This document shows, in pieces, positions 43,568-52,696 of a stretch of 64,000 nucleotides of DNA. The stretch's first letter is position 1. Every line of letters starts with the position of its first letter. The stretch is taken from NCBI RefSeq assembly GCF_016612535.1, contig NZ_JAENXS010000003.1, positions 62,001 through 126,000 on the forward strand. The letters are read 5' to 3'. The notes beneath the pieces are model-generated. The model did not search any database and had not been told where the DNA came from. It was given only the letters and a program-made list of their open reading frames with translations. Source of the DNA: Bradyrhizobium diazoefficiens. Lineage in GTDB: Bacteria; Pseudomonadota; Alphaproteobacteria; Rhizobiales; Xanthobacteraceae. Position numbers and translations under genes: made by a program.

Positions 43568-45052
43568 ATGCCGACGCCCATTCTCGATTTCGATGCCCTC
43601 GCGCAAGCCATCTCCGGCCGCACCGTGCTCTGCATCGGCGACATCATGCTGGACGAGTTCGTCTATGGCGAGGTGTCGCGGATTTCGCCGGAAGCGCCGA
43701 CACCGGTGATCGTTGCCCAGCGCAGCGAGATCCATATCGGCGGCGCCGGCAACGTCGCGCGCAATATCGCCTCCCTCGGCGCGCGCTGCGTCTTCGTCGG
43801 CCTCGTCGGCGAAGATGACGCGGGTAAGCGGCTCGTCGCCGCGCTGGCGGATCATGCCGGCATCGAGAGCGCGCTAGTGTGCGATCCGTCGCGGCCGACG
43901 ACGCGAAAGGTCCGCTTCGTCTCCGAGCATTTTTCCACCCACATGCTGCGGGCGGATTGGGAGCAGGCGGCACCTGCCTCCGATGCTATCGAGACGAAGT
44001 TGATCGAGGCGATCGTGCCCCAAATCGCGCGCGCCGATATCGTGCTGCTCTCGGACTACGCCAAGGGCGTGCTGACGGCACGCGTGATCCGCCACACCAT
44101 CGATGCCGCCCGAAAGCTCGGCAAGCCCGTGATCGTCGATCCCAAGAGCCTGAACTGGGCGATCTATCGCGGCGCCACGCTGCTTACGCCCAACCGCAAG
44201 GAATTCTCGGAAGCCACGCGCAGCCGCGCCGATGCGATTCAGAGCATCGTCGATGCCAGCGAGGACGTGATGCGGCTCGCCGATTGCGAGGCGATCCTGG
44301 TGACCCAGGGCGAACACGGCATGACGCTGGTTCCGCGCAATGGCGACGCCGTTCATGTTCCGGCTTTCCCGGTGAAGGTGCGCGACGTCTCCGGCGCCGG
44401 CGACACCGTCGCTGCGGCGCTCGCTGTGTCGCTTGCCGCAGGCGCGGATTGGGACACGGCCTTGCGCATGGCCAACGCAGCGGCCGCCGTCGCCGTCGGC
44501 AAGCAGGGCACCGCCAGCGTGAGCGCTGCCGAGCTGCGGCGAAAGATCCTGCCGCATGCCACTCTCGCGGCCGAGGAGAAGGTCGTGACCGCGCCTGATA
44601 CGCTCGAGGCCCAGCTCGCCGAATGGAAGGGCCAGGGGCTGCGCGTCGGCTTCACCAATGGCTGCTTCGACATCCTGCATCCCGGCCACGTCAAGGTGCT
44701 GACCGCGGCTCGCGCCGCCTGCGACCGCCTGATCGTCGGGTTGAACAGCGACGCCTCGGTGCGCAGGCTGAAGGGCGCGGATCGCCCGGTCCAGGACGAG
44801 CGGGCGCGTGCGGAAGTGCTGGCCGCGCTCGAAGCCGTCGACCTCGTCGTCATCTTCGATGAGGACACGCCGATCGACTTGATCACGCGCGTCACACCGA
44901 GCGTGCTGGTCAAGGGCGGCGACTATACCCGCGAGCAGGTGGTCGGCCACGAGGTGGTCGAGGCCGCCGGCGGAACGGTCGTGCTGGTCGACATCCTCAA
45001 GGGTTTCAGCACGACGGCCCTGGTCCATCGCGCGCGCCGAGGGACCAAGTGA
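43568..45052 (+). CDS. hldE: Bifunctional heptose-7-phosphate kinase / heptose-1-phosphate adenylyltransferase
   Basis: The 494-aa fusion has an N-terminal PfkB-type kinase domain (residues 1 to about 320, '[15 protein letters not shown]' and the anion-hole motif '[13 protein letters not shown]'). The C-terminal cytidylyltransferase-like domain (about 350-490) has '[18 protein letters not shown]'. It phosphorylates heptose-7-phosphate and adenylylates the 1-phosphate. GAGG precedes the ATG at 43568. The 3' end overlaps the ligase gene by four bases (GTGA). Confidence 0.95.
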   Translation: MPTPILDFDALAQAISGRTVLCIGDIMLDEFVYGEVSRISPEAPTPVIVAQRSEIHIGGAGNVARNIASLGARCVFVGLVGEDDAGKRLVAALADHAGIESALVCDPSRPTTRKVRFVSEHFSTHMLRADWEQAAPASDAIETKLIEAIVPQIARADIVLLSDYAKGVLTARVIRHTIDAARKLGKPVIVDPKSLNWAIYRGATLLTPNRKEFSEATRSRADAIQSIVDASEDVMRLADCEAILVTQGEHGMTLVPRNGDAVHVPAFPVKVRDVSGAGDTVAAALAVSLAAGADWDTALRMANAAAAVAVGKQGTASVSAAELRRKILPHATLAAEEKVVTAPDTLEAQLAEWKGQGLRVGFTNGCFDILHPGHVKVLTAARAACDRLIVGLNSDASVRRLKGADRPVQDERARAEVLAALEAVDLVVIFDEDTPIDLITRVTPSVLVKGGDYTREQVVGHEVVEAAGGTVVLVDILKGFSTTALVHRARRGTK

Positions 45053-46335
45053 CGGCACTTGCGAGGGAGACGACCGCCGAGATGCTGTGGCGGCGTTTCC
45101 GCAGCCCGGCGGCCTGGAGCGAGACGGCCGATCTGTTCGCGATCCTTACGGTGGCCTCGCTGCCCTGGTCGACCTCGCTCGCGGCGATCTTCAATGTCGC
45201 GTTTCTGCTCTGCATGGTGCCGTTCCTCGACCTGAGGGCATTCCTGCAATCGCTGACGCGCCCGATCTGCGCGGCGCCGATCGCGCTGGTCCTGCTCGCG
45301 CTGGTGGGAACGCTGTGGTCGGATGCGGCCTGGGGCGTGCGCCTCTATGCGGTCAATCCGACGGTCAAGCTGCTCGTGCTGCCCGTGCTGCTCTATCATT
45401 TCGAGCGCTCGCCGCGCGGGCGCTGGATCTTCGTCGCCTTCCTGGTGTCCTGCGCGCTGCTTTCGGTGATGTCCTGGCTGGTCGCCTTCTATCCCAATTT
45501 GACGCTCAAGCCCGACCAGCTCGAGCACGGCATCTTCGTCAAGAACTACATCGACCAGAGCCAGGAATTCGCGCTCTGCGCGGTCGCGCTGGCTTACCCG
45601 ATCGTGCTGCTGCTGCGCGAGAAGCGCTATTGGCTCGCCGGATTGCTGATGGTGCTGGCGTTGAGCTTCTTCGTCAACATGGCCTTCGTGGTGGTGTCGC
45701 GCACCGCGCTCGTCACCGTTCCGATCATGTTCGGCGTGTTCGCGCTGCTTCATTTGAGATGGCGCAGCATCGCGATCATCTCGGCTGCCCTGATCGCCGC
45801 TGCCGCGATCGCCTGGCAGGCCTCGCCGCAATTGCGCAAGACCGCCGACAGTTTTGTCAGCGACTACACCCGCTACAAGGAGAAGGGCGAGCCGACCTCG
45901 CTCGGCCTGCGGCTCGAGTTCTGGCGAAAATCCCTCGGCTTCTTCGCGGAGGCGCCGATCAAGGGGCATGGCACCGGCTCAACGCGCGGCCTGTTCGAGC
46001 AGGTCGCCACCCCCAGCGGCCTCTACCAGGCCTCCGCGGAGGTGATCGGCAATCCGCATAACCAGACGCTGAACGTCGCCGTGCAATGGGGTGTCATCGG
46101 CGTCGTGGTTCTCTATGCGGTCTGGATCCTGCATCTCCTGCTGTTTCGTGGCGACGGACTGGCCTATTGGATCGGCCTGATGGTCGTGGTGCAGAACGTC
46201 TTCACCTCGCTGTTCAACTCCCATCTGTTCGATTTCCACGAGGGCTGGATGTACGTCATCGGCGTCGGCGTCGCCGGCGGCATGGTGATCCGGGCACGGC
46301 GGGAGGGCGCGAAGGTGCGGGAAGCCGGTTCCTGA
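45049..46335 (+). CDS. waaL: O-antigen ligase family membrane protein (WaaL/Wzy_C type)
   Basis: The 428-aa protein has about 10-12 hydrophobic segments and a long periplasmic loop at about residues 265-340 containing '[32 protein letters not shown]' and '[14 protein letters not shown]'. These are the Arg and His-bearing motifs of the O-antigen ligase/polymerase family. It should join O-polysaccharide to lipid A-core in the periplasm. WaaL and Wzy cannot be told apart reliably by sequence; the position after hldDE favours a ligase. It starts with GTG overlapping the hldE stop. Confidence 0.82.
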   Translation: MTALARETTAEMLWRRFRSPAAWSETADLFAILTVASLPWSTSLAAIFNVAFLLCMVPFLDLRAFLQSLTRPICAAPIALVLLALVGTLWSDAAWGVRLYAVNPTVKLLVLPVLLYHFERSPRGRWIFVAFLVSCALLSVMSWLVAFYPNLTLKPDQLEHGIFVKNYIDQSQEFALCAVALAYPIVLLLREKRYWLAGLLMVLALSFFVNMAFVVVSRTALVTVPIMFGVFALLHLRWRSIAIISAALIAAAAIAWQASPQLRKTADSFVSDYTRYKEKGEPTSLGLRLEFWRKSLGFFAEAPIKGHGTGSTRGLFEQVATPSGLYQASAEVIGNPHNQTLNVAVQWGVIGVVVLYAVWILHLLLFRGDGLAYWIGLMVVVQNVFTSLFNSHLFDFHEGWMYVIGVGVAGGMVIRARREGAKVREAGS

Positions 46336-46448
46336 GCGGCCGCGGGGCCGGCAAGGCCTGACTGGCAACCGTTGACTGGCAAGTCTTGCCGAGATGGGCT
46401 ATCAGCGCGGTCAGGTTGCACCTCCAAGGGAAATTCATCGGTCGGCGG

Positions 46449-48362
46449 ATGACGCGTCTTTCGCATCTCACTTTGCGCAATTTTCTGATCGCGCTTCATG
46501 ACCTGCTGGCGACCACGGCGGCGCTGTTCGCGGCCTTCTATCTGCGCTTCGAGGGCGGCGACTATTTCTACGACCGCTTGCCGCTGCTGTTCGAGATCCT
46601 GCCGTATTTTCTCGCCTTCAGCGTGGTGGTGTTCTTCGTCTTCAACCTGACCACGACGAAATGGCGTTTCATCTCGCTGCCGGACGCGATGAACATCATC
46701 CGCGTCGCGAGCGTGCTCACGGTTGCGCTGCTGGCGCTCGACTACATCTTCGTCGCTCCCAACGTCCGCGGCACCTTCTTCCTCGGCAAGGTGACGATCG
46801 TCCTCTACTGGTTCCTCGAGATCTTCTTTCTCAGCGCCTTGCGCATGGCTTACCGCTACTTCCGCTACACGCGGGTGCGGCGCCATGCCCGCTCCGAAGA
46901 TGCCGCGCCGACGCTGCTGGTCGGCCGCGCCGCGGATGCCGAGGTGCTTCTGCGCGGTATCGAGAGCGGGGCGATCAAGCGGATCTGGCCGGTCGGCGTC
47001 TTGTCGCCGTCGAGCTCCGATCGCGGCCAGTTCATCCGCAACGTGCCGGTGCTGGGCAACATCGACGATATCGAGGACGTCGTCGCCGACTTCGCCAAAC
47101 GCGAGAAGCCGATCGCGCGCGTCGTCATGACGCCGTCGGCGTTCGAGCCGGAGGCCCATCCGGAATCGATCCTGATGCGGGCGCGCAAGCTGGGGGTGAT
47201 CGTCAATCGCATGCCCTCGCTCGAGAGCGGCGACACGCCCCGGCTGACCGCCGTCGCGGTCGAGGATCTGCTGCTGCGGCCGAGCGAAAAGATCGATTAT
47301 GCGCGGCTGGAGGCGCTGATCCGGGGCAAGGCGGTGATCGTCACCGGCGGCGGCGGTTCGATCGGCTCGGAGATCTGCGAGCGTATCGTTGCCTTCGGCG
47401 CCGCGCGCCTGCTGGTCCTGGAGAATTCCGAGCCGGCGCTCTACGCGGTCACCGAGGCGCTCGCCGCGCACGGCACGGGCGCTGCGATCGAGGGGCGGAT
47501 CGCCGACATCCGCGACCGCGAGCGCGTCATGCGGCTGATGGCCGAGTTCAAGCCGGACATCGTGTTTCACGCGGCCGCCCTCAAGCACGTGCCGATCCTC
47601 GAGCGCGACTGGAGCGAGGGCGTCAAAACCAACATCTTCGGCTCGATCAACGTCGCCGACGCGGCGCTTGCCGCCGGCGCCGAAGCCATGGTGATGATCT
47701 CGACCGACAAGGCGATCGAGCCGGTGTCGATGCTCGGCCTGACCAAGCGGTTCGCCGAAATGTACTGCCAGGCGCTCGACCATGACCTCGCGGCAGGCAG
47801 CGGCGGCGCCAAGCCGCCGATGCGGCTGATCTCGGTCCGGTTCGGCAATGTGCTGGCCTCGAACGGCTCGGTGGTGCCGAAATTCAAGGCCCAGATCGAG
47901 GCCGGTGGCCCGGTGACGGTGACGCATCCCGACATGGTCCGCTACTTCATGACCATCCGCGAGGCCTGCGACCTCGTGATCACGGCGGCGACCCACGCCC
48001 TCGGCACGACGCGCAACGACGTCTCGGTCTACGTGCTCAACATGGGCCAGCCGGTGAAGATCGTCGATCTGGCCGAACGCATGATCCGTCTCTCCGGCCT
48101 GCAACCCGGCTACGACATCGAGATCGTGTTCACGGGGATGCGGCCGGGCGAGCGCCTGCACGAGATCCTGTTCGCCTCGGAAGAGCCGACCCGCGAGATC
48201 GGTGTCGCCGGCATCATGGCCGCGCAGCCGAACGAGCCGCCGATGCAGACGCTGCGCAAATGGATCACGGCGCTCGATCAGGCGATCGCACGCGACGACC
48301 GGGCGACCATCAGGACCATCCTGAAGGATGCGGTTCCTGAATTCGGGTCGACCGCGGCCTGA
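46449..48362 (+). CDS. Membrane-bound nucleotide-sugar 4,6-dehydratase (WbpM/WreV/CapD family)
   Basis: The product is about 637 aa. Four membrane helices lie in residues 1-120, followed by a CoA-binding-like Rossmann domain ('APTLLVGRAADAEVLL') and a C-terminal SDR domain ('VIVTGGGGSIGSEIC', 'VMISTDKAIEPVSMLGLTKRFAEM'). It would convert UDP-GlcNAc to its 4-keto-6-deoxy form. The position where this family normally has Tyr or Met before the TKR lysine appears to be Leu. I chose the ATG at 46449 (MTRLSHL), without a strong ribosome binding site. Confidence 0.88.
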   Translation: MTRLSHLTLRNFLIALHDLLATTAALFAAFYLRFEGGDYFYDRLPLLFEILPYFLAFSVVVFFVFNLTTTKWRFISLPDAMNIIRVASVLTVALLALDYIFVAPNVRGTFFLGKVTIVLYWFLEIFFLSALRMAYRYFRYTRVRRHARSEDAAPTLLVGRAADAEVLLRGIESGAIKRIWPVGVLSPSSSDRGQFIRNVPVLGNIDDIEDVVADFAKREKPIARVVMTPSAFEPEAHPESILMRARKLGVIVNRMPSLESGDTPRLTAVAVEDLLLRPSEKIDYARLEALIRGKAVIVTGGGGSIGSEICERIVAFGAARLLVLENSEPALYAVTEALAAHGTGAAIEGRIADIRDRERVMRLMAEFKPDIVFHAAALKHVPILERDWSEGVKTNIFGSINVADAALAAGAEAMVMISTDKAIEPVSMLGLTKRFAEMYCQALDHDLAAGSGGAKPPMRLISVRFGNVLASNGSVVPKFKAQIEAGGPVTVTHPDMVRYFMTIREACDLVITAATHALGTTRNDVSVYVLNMGQPVKIVDLAERMIRLSGLQPGYDIEIVFTGMRPGERLHEILFASEEPTREIGVAGIMAAQPNEPPMQTLRKWITALDQAIARDDRATIRTILKDAVPEFGSTAA

Positions 48363-48364
48363 CC

Positions 48365-49597
48365 ATGCAGCCTCAAGGCAAGATCGTCGGCAAGATCGTC
48401 GTCGCAAGCCAGCATTATCCGCCGGATCCGAGCACGACGGCGGCGATCATGGCCGAGATCGCCTGCCGCCTCGCCACAGAGCACGAGGTCGTGGTGCTCT
48501 CGGGCTCGCCAGGTGCGTTGCCGGCCTCGCAGACCGGTCCGGACAAGCCGCGCGTCGTCGCCGTCAAGAACCGGATGGCGGGAAAGGCGGCGCTGCTCCG
48601 GCGCGGCCTCTCGGAGCTCCTGTTCGTGCTGCGCATCTTCGTCGCGCTGCTGCGGCGGCTGCGACGCGGCGACGTCGTGCTCACCGTCACCGCGCCGTTC
48701 ATGCTGCCTTATGCGGTCGCGGCCGCGGCGTGGCTCAAGGGCGCATGCTCCGCGTTGATCATGCATGATCTGTTTCCCGACGTGATGGTGATGGCGGGCC
48801 TTCTGAAGCCGCGCTCGGTCGTGGCGGGCATCATGCGTGCCGCCAACAGCCTGATGTTCCGCGCGCTCAACGCCGTCGTCACCATCGGCCGCGACGCCGA
48901 GCGACCGCTGCTCGGCTATTCCGGTATGACGCGGAGCAAGATCCGCTTCATCCCGAACTGGGCGACGCTGGTGCCCGCGGCGCGGCCGGTGAGATCGGAC
49001 AATCCGTTCCGCAACGCGCTCGCGGCCCGCTTCATCGTCGGCTTGTCGGGCAATCTCGGCTTCACCCACGATCCGGAGATCGTGTTCGAGGCGGCGCGCC
49101 TGCTGAAGGACGAGGCGGATATCGGTTTCCTGCTTTCCGGCTGGGGCATCGGCTTCGAGCGGCTGAAGCAGTTGCAGGCGGATGCCAACCTGCCCAATGT
49201 CGCCTTCGTGGCGCGGGTCGAGGATTCCGAGCTCGAGGCGTTCCTGACTGCCGCCGACCTCTGGATCATCCCCTACCGGAAGGACGTGGCCGGGGTGTCG
49301 GTGCCAAGCCGCTTCTATAATCTGCTGGCGGTCGGCAGGCCGGTCGTGCTGGTCTCCGAGCCCGAGGCCGAGGCCGCGCTGACGGTGGTGGAGAACGGGC
49401 TCGGCTGGGTCGTGACCCCGGGCCGCGCCGATCAGCTCGCCGCGGCGATCCGTGTGGCGTCGGCGTCTTGCGACGGCGCCATGGCGGAGCGTGCGGCGAA
49501 GGCGGCATCGAAGTTCGATCGCACCGTGGCGATGAACGCCTATGCCGCCTTGATCGACGAATTGTTGCGCAACCCGAACCTCAGGGAGCAACGATGA
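48365..49597 (+). CDS. Glycosyltransferase family 4 (WbuB-like)
   Basis: The 410-aa GT-B enzyme opens with 'KIVVASQHYPPDPSTTAAIMAEIACRLA', typical of the WbuB/WcaI subgroup. It has the GT4 donor half with 'VGLSGNLGFTHDPEIVFEAARLL' and 'LWIIPYRKDVAGVSVPSRFYNLLAVGRPVV'. It probably adds a sugar in O-antigen or exopolysaccharide assembly; donor and acceptor are unknown. The ATG is two bases after the dehydratase stop, and the 3' end overlaps the next gene by four bases, so it belongs to one operon. Confidence 0.88.
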   Translation: MQPQGKIVGKIVVASQHYPPDPSTTAAIMAEIACRLATEHEVVVLSGSPGALPASQTGPDKPRVVAVKNRMAGKAALLRRGLSELLFVLRIFVALLRRLRRGDVVLTVTAPFMLPYAVAAAAWLKGACSALIMHDLFPDVMVMAGLLKPRSVVAGIMRAANSLMFRALNAVVTIGRDAERPLLGYSGMTRSKIRFIPNWATLVPAARPVRSDNPFRNALAARFIVGLSGNLGFTHDPEIVFEAARLLKDEADIGFLLSGWGIGFERLKQLQADANLPNVAFVARVEDSELEAFLTAADLWIIPYRKDVAGVSVPSRFYNLLAVGRPVVLVSEPEAEAALTVVENGLGWVVTPGRADQLAAAIRVASASCDGAMAERAAKAASKFDRTVAMNAYAALIDELLRNPNLREQR

Positions 49598-50541
49598 GCG
49601 AGAGCAGGCGGGTCGTGCTGGTGACCGGGGCGAGCGGCTTCGTCGGCCGTCACGTCGTGCCGGACTTGGTGCGCGAGGGATGGTCGGTCCGGCGTGCGGT
49701 CCGCAGCCCGGAGGGCCTCGACGGCGAGGTCGTCATCGAGACGATCGGTCCCGACACCGACTGGACAGCTGCGCTCGACGGCGTCGATGCCGTCGTTCAT
49801 CTCGCCGCGCGCGTGCATCACAAGCACGAGGAGCACGCAGTCCAGCTCTACCGCAACGTCAACATTGCCGGCACGCTGCACCTGGCGCGCTCTGCGGCCA
49901 CCGCCGGCGTGCGCCAGTTCATCTTCGTCAGCACCGTTCTCGTGCATGGCCGCAGCAACGAGGGCCGTGCCCCGTTCAGCGAGGACGATGTCCTCACACC
50001 GCGCGGCCTCTACGGCATGTCCAAGGCGGCGGCCGAGGCGGGCTTGCGGACGCTCGCGCGCGACAGCGCCATGAATATCTCGGTGATCAGGCCGCCGCTG
50101 GTCTATGGTGCGGGCGCCAAGGGCAATTTTGCGCTGCTGACGCGCGCCGTGAACCTGGGATTGCCGCTGCCCTTTGCCGCGATCCACAACCACCGCGCCT
50201 TTCTCGCCGTGCAGAACCTCTCGTCCTTCATCCTGCGCCGGCTCGCTCATCCTGACGCCGCGAGCAATTTCGAGATCTTCCTGGTGGCCGACAAGGAGCA
50301 GGTCTCGACGCCCGAATTCATCGAGCGCCTGGCGAAGGCATCCGGCAAGAGCCCGCGGCTGTTCGGCATCTCGCCCGAGCTGCTGGGCTCGCTGTTCGGC
50401 CTGCTCGGCCGGCAGGATACGCATGACAGCCTGATCGGCTCGCTCGAGCTCAACGTCTCCAAGGCGATCGCAACGGGTTGGCAGCCGGAGGTGTCGCTCG
50501 ACGAGGGCCTGCGACTGGCGCTGGCGGCTCAGGACGCCTGA
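49594..50541 (+). CDS. NAD-dependent sugar epimerase/reductase (WbpV/WreQ-like)
   Basis: The 315-aa SDR protein has 'VVLVTGASGFVGRHVVPDL' at the N-terminus, 'VHLAARVHH' near residue 68 and catalytic YxxxK in 'GLYGMSKAAAEAG' near 140. The 'AARVH' motif and length match the 4-ketoreductases that make UDP-QuiNAc from the product of a WbpM-type dehydratase. That enzyme and the matching WecA-family transferase flank this gene, which supports the reading. The start at 49594 has AGGGAGCAACG upstream. It converges with and overlaps the transferase gene by 13 bases. Confidence 0.82.
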   Translation: MSESRRVVLVTGASGFVGRHVVPDLVREGWSVRRAVRSPEGLDGEVVIETIGPDTDWTAALDGVDAVVHLAARVHHKHEEHAVQLYRNVNIAGTLHLARSAATAGVRQFIFVSTVLVHGRSNEGRAPFSEDDVLTPRGLYGMSKAAAEAGLRTLARDSAMNISVIRPPLVYGAGAKGNFALLTRAVNLGLPLPFAAIHNHRAFLAVQNLSSFILRRLAHPDAASNFEIFLVADKEQVSTPEFIERLAKASGKSPRLFGISPELLGSLFGLLGRQDTHDSLIGSLELNVSKAIATGWQPEVSLDEGLRLALAAQDA

Positions 50542-51536
50542 GGGCGAGAGAACCGCCGCAGCACCAAGGCGACCGCGATCGCGCCTGCGAGCAGCGCTAT
50601 CAGCGTGACCGTCATCGAGCCGGCACGAACGGTGACGATAGCAAGCCCTGCGAGCACGAGGTTGAGCGCGAACACTTCGCCGATCACGCGCGGGATCGTA
50701 AAGCCGCTGTCGGTGGCGCGCTGATAGAAATGCGAGCGGTGCGCCGACCAGAATTGTTCCCGCCTTGCGATGCGGCGGAACAGCGTGATGGTGGCATCGG
50801 CGAGGTAATAAGCGGGCAGCAGCAGCGCCGCGGCGGGTTGCCCGTGCCAGGCGAGCTCCAGCAGGCACCAGCCGAGCAACAGACCGATCGGCAGGCTGCC
50901 GACATCACCCAGAAACACTTTGGCGACCGGCTTGTTGAACGGCGCAAAGCCAAGCATGGCGCCGCACAGGGCAGTGGCGACCAGCACCGCCGGCCAGGAC
51001 AATTCGCCGAGCAGTCCGAGCAGCAGCAGCGCCGCGGTCACCGGCACCACTTCCGCCGCCGTCATCAGGTCGAGCCCGTCCATGAAGTTGACGAGGTTCA
51101 CGAACCAGATTCCGGCGAGCACGATCAGGCCGCGCTCCAGCGCCAGCGGCAGTGCCGGCACGATGCGCGCGGTCTCGGGCGCGGTGAACACGACGGCCCC
51201 GACGCAGGCAGCCTGCAGCACGAGCCGCACCAGCACCGGCAGCGAGACGATGTCGTCGGCGAATCCGACCAGCGCGATCACGATCGTTGCCATGACCAGC
51301 GCCGGCGGGACCGCCAGGTTCGCCCAGGCTGCCCACGCCAATGCGACGACGAGTGTCGCCGATATCACCGCGATGCCGGCGCCCTGTGGGGTCGGGATGC
51401 GGTGCGAGGAGCGCGCGTTCGGGCGCGCCAGTGCGTAGCGCTGGAGCAGGGGGCGGCTGGTCCAGGTGATGAGCGCCGACATCAGCGCGGCGATCGCAAC
51501 GGCTATCAGCGACGGCACGATCGCAAGCGCGCTCAC
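50529..51536 (-). CDS. Undecaprenyl-phosphate sugar-phosphate transferase (MraY/WecA family, WbpL/WreU-like)
   Basis: The 335-aa polytopic protein has the GT4/MraY motifs. 'NFMDGLDLMTAAEVV' (the Asn-x-x-Asp-Gly catalytic loop) is near residue 150, 'FLGDVGSLPIGLLLGWCL' near 215 and a C-terminal 'FWSAHRSHFYQRATDSG' His-rich loop. It transfers a sugar-1-phosphate onto undecaprenyl phosphate to start O-unit synthesis. The start is GTG at 51536, overlapping the stop of the upstream membrane protein. An open frame continues upstream in phase, but that stretch is the other gene read out of frame. Confidence 0.88.
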   Translation of the reverse strand: MSALAIVPSLIAVAIAALMSALITWTSRPLLQRYALARPNARSSHRIPTPQGAGIAVISATLVVALAWAAWANLAVPPALVMATIVIALVGFADDIVSLPVLVRLVLQAACVGAVVFTAPETARIVPALPLALERGLIVLAGIWFVNLVNFMDGLDLMTAAEVVPVTAALLLLGLLGELSWPAVLVATALCGAMLGFAPFNKPVAKVFLGDVGSLPIGLLLGWCLLELAWHGQPAAALLLPAYYLADATITLFRRIARREQFWSAHRSHFYQRATDSGFTIPRVIGEVFALNLVLAGLAIVTVRAGSMTVTLIALLAGAIAVALVLRRFSRPQAS

Positions 51537-52492
51537 TCCGGGACCCCGAGCTGGGCCGAGCCCTGCGCGGCTTTTTCCGCGCTGAGGATCCAGACCAGGC
51601 CGCCGAATGCGCCGACGATGAAGGAGACCGCGCCGAACAGCAGCGAGACGTTGACGCCTTCGTTGGCGGCGAGTCCGGCGAAGCCGAAGGCCAGCCCCAT
51701 GCTCGCCTCGCGCACGCCCCAGCCGGCGATCGAGATCGGCATCAGCGTGATCAGCATCACCGGCGGCACCAGCAGGAAAACCTGGGCGAAGCTGACGGGG
51801 GCCGCGATCGACTGCACCACGCACCAGGCGATGACGACCGCGAGCACGTGAACGAGCAGCGACAGGATCGCGATCATCGGTCCGCGGGCGCGGTCGAAGA
51901 TCACGCGGTTGGCGATCACGGCGCAGGCGTGGATGTGGTGGGTCGCCCACCACGTCTTCAGCCACGGCCATTTCAGCGCGCCGAAGATCAGGAAGCCGAC
52001 GCCGCCCGCAAGTGCCGCGAGGTCGAGGAGCAGCAGCGCCGAGCGGCCGTTCGGATCGGCGATGAGCGCGTAGCTCCAGGGCAGGCTCGCGACGATGAGG
52101 ATCGCGAGTGCGACGAGGCCGATCGCGCGATCGACGAAGATCGAATAGGTCGCCGCACGCCATCCGGCGCCCGCCCGCGCCACCAGCCACAGCCGGACCG
52201 CGTCGCCGCCGATCGCCGACGGCAGGGTCTGGTTGAAGAAGGAGCCGATCACATTGTAGCGCATCGCGCGGCCGAGCTCGAGCGGCGCGCCGCATGCGGC
52301 GCTGACCTCGCGCCAGCGCAGCACGCCGACGAAGATTTGCAGGAACGTCACCGCGATCGCCATGCCGATCCAGAACAGGCTGGTCGCGGTAAAGCGCGAC
52401 AACAGCTCGGTCAGGTCGACCTTGCGCAGCGCCAGGTACAGCAGCGCCGCGGAGATCAGGATTTTGGCTGTCGACAGCAGGATTCGGCGCAT
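51533..52492 (-). CDS. Lysylphosphatidylglycerol synthase TM region family membrane protein
   Basis: The product is about 319 aa with eight or so hydrophobic segments and the family marks 'RWREVSAACGAPL', 'NVIGSFFNQTLPSAIGGDAVRLWL' and 'MLITLMPISIAGWGVREASM'. The family is found in polysaccharide and lipid gene clusters and is thought to move or modify lipid-linked substrates. There is no catalytic domain here. I chose the ATG at 52492, where homologues usually begin. An ATG at 52606 with AAAGG upstream would add 38 residues. Confidence 0.8.
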   Translation of the reverse strand: MRRILLSTAKILISAALLYLALRKVDLTELLSRFTATSLFWIGMAIAVTFLQIFVGVLRWREVSAACGAPLELGRAMRYNVIGSFFNQTLPSAIGGDAVRLWLVARAGAGWRAATYSIFVDRAIGLVALAILIVASLPWSYALIADPNGRSALLLLDLAALAGGVGFLIFGALKWPWLKTWWATHHIHACAVIANRVIFDRARGPMIAILSLLVHVLAVVIAWCVVQSIAAPVSFAQVFLLVPPVMLITLMPISIAGWGVREASMGLAFGFAGLAANEGVNVSLLFGAVSFIVGAFGGLVWILSAEKAAQGSAQLGVPE

Positions 52493-52696
52493 CTCGCCCG
52501 CAGGGTTTGCGAAGATTGGAGGCAACCCGACGCGAGGCGCCGAATTCGGCCGCTTTGGTATGGTCTTGGCGCCGATCTTGCAATAGCTGTCATGAGGAGC
52601 TGTCATCAGGAGCCTTTACTATCGGCGGCGGGCTATTGCGCGCCCTCGATACCGGCTAAAGAGGCGCCGCGGGCTTAGGGATTGCTTGGGAACAGG

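Noticed and set aside
46164..48407. Very long minus-strand open frame (747 codons) opposite the dehydratase gene
   Set aside because: It is the shadow of a real gene in high-GC DNA: Arg/His/Asp-rich, low in hydrophobic residues, with no family motif, while the plus strand encodes a clear SDR protein.
50529..52583. 684-residue fusion of a membrane protein with the WecA-like transferase
   Set aside because: The N-terminal part is the out-of-frame reading of the neighbouring membrane-protein gene; GTG at 51536 overlapping its stop is the credible start.
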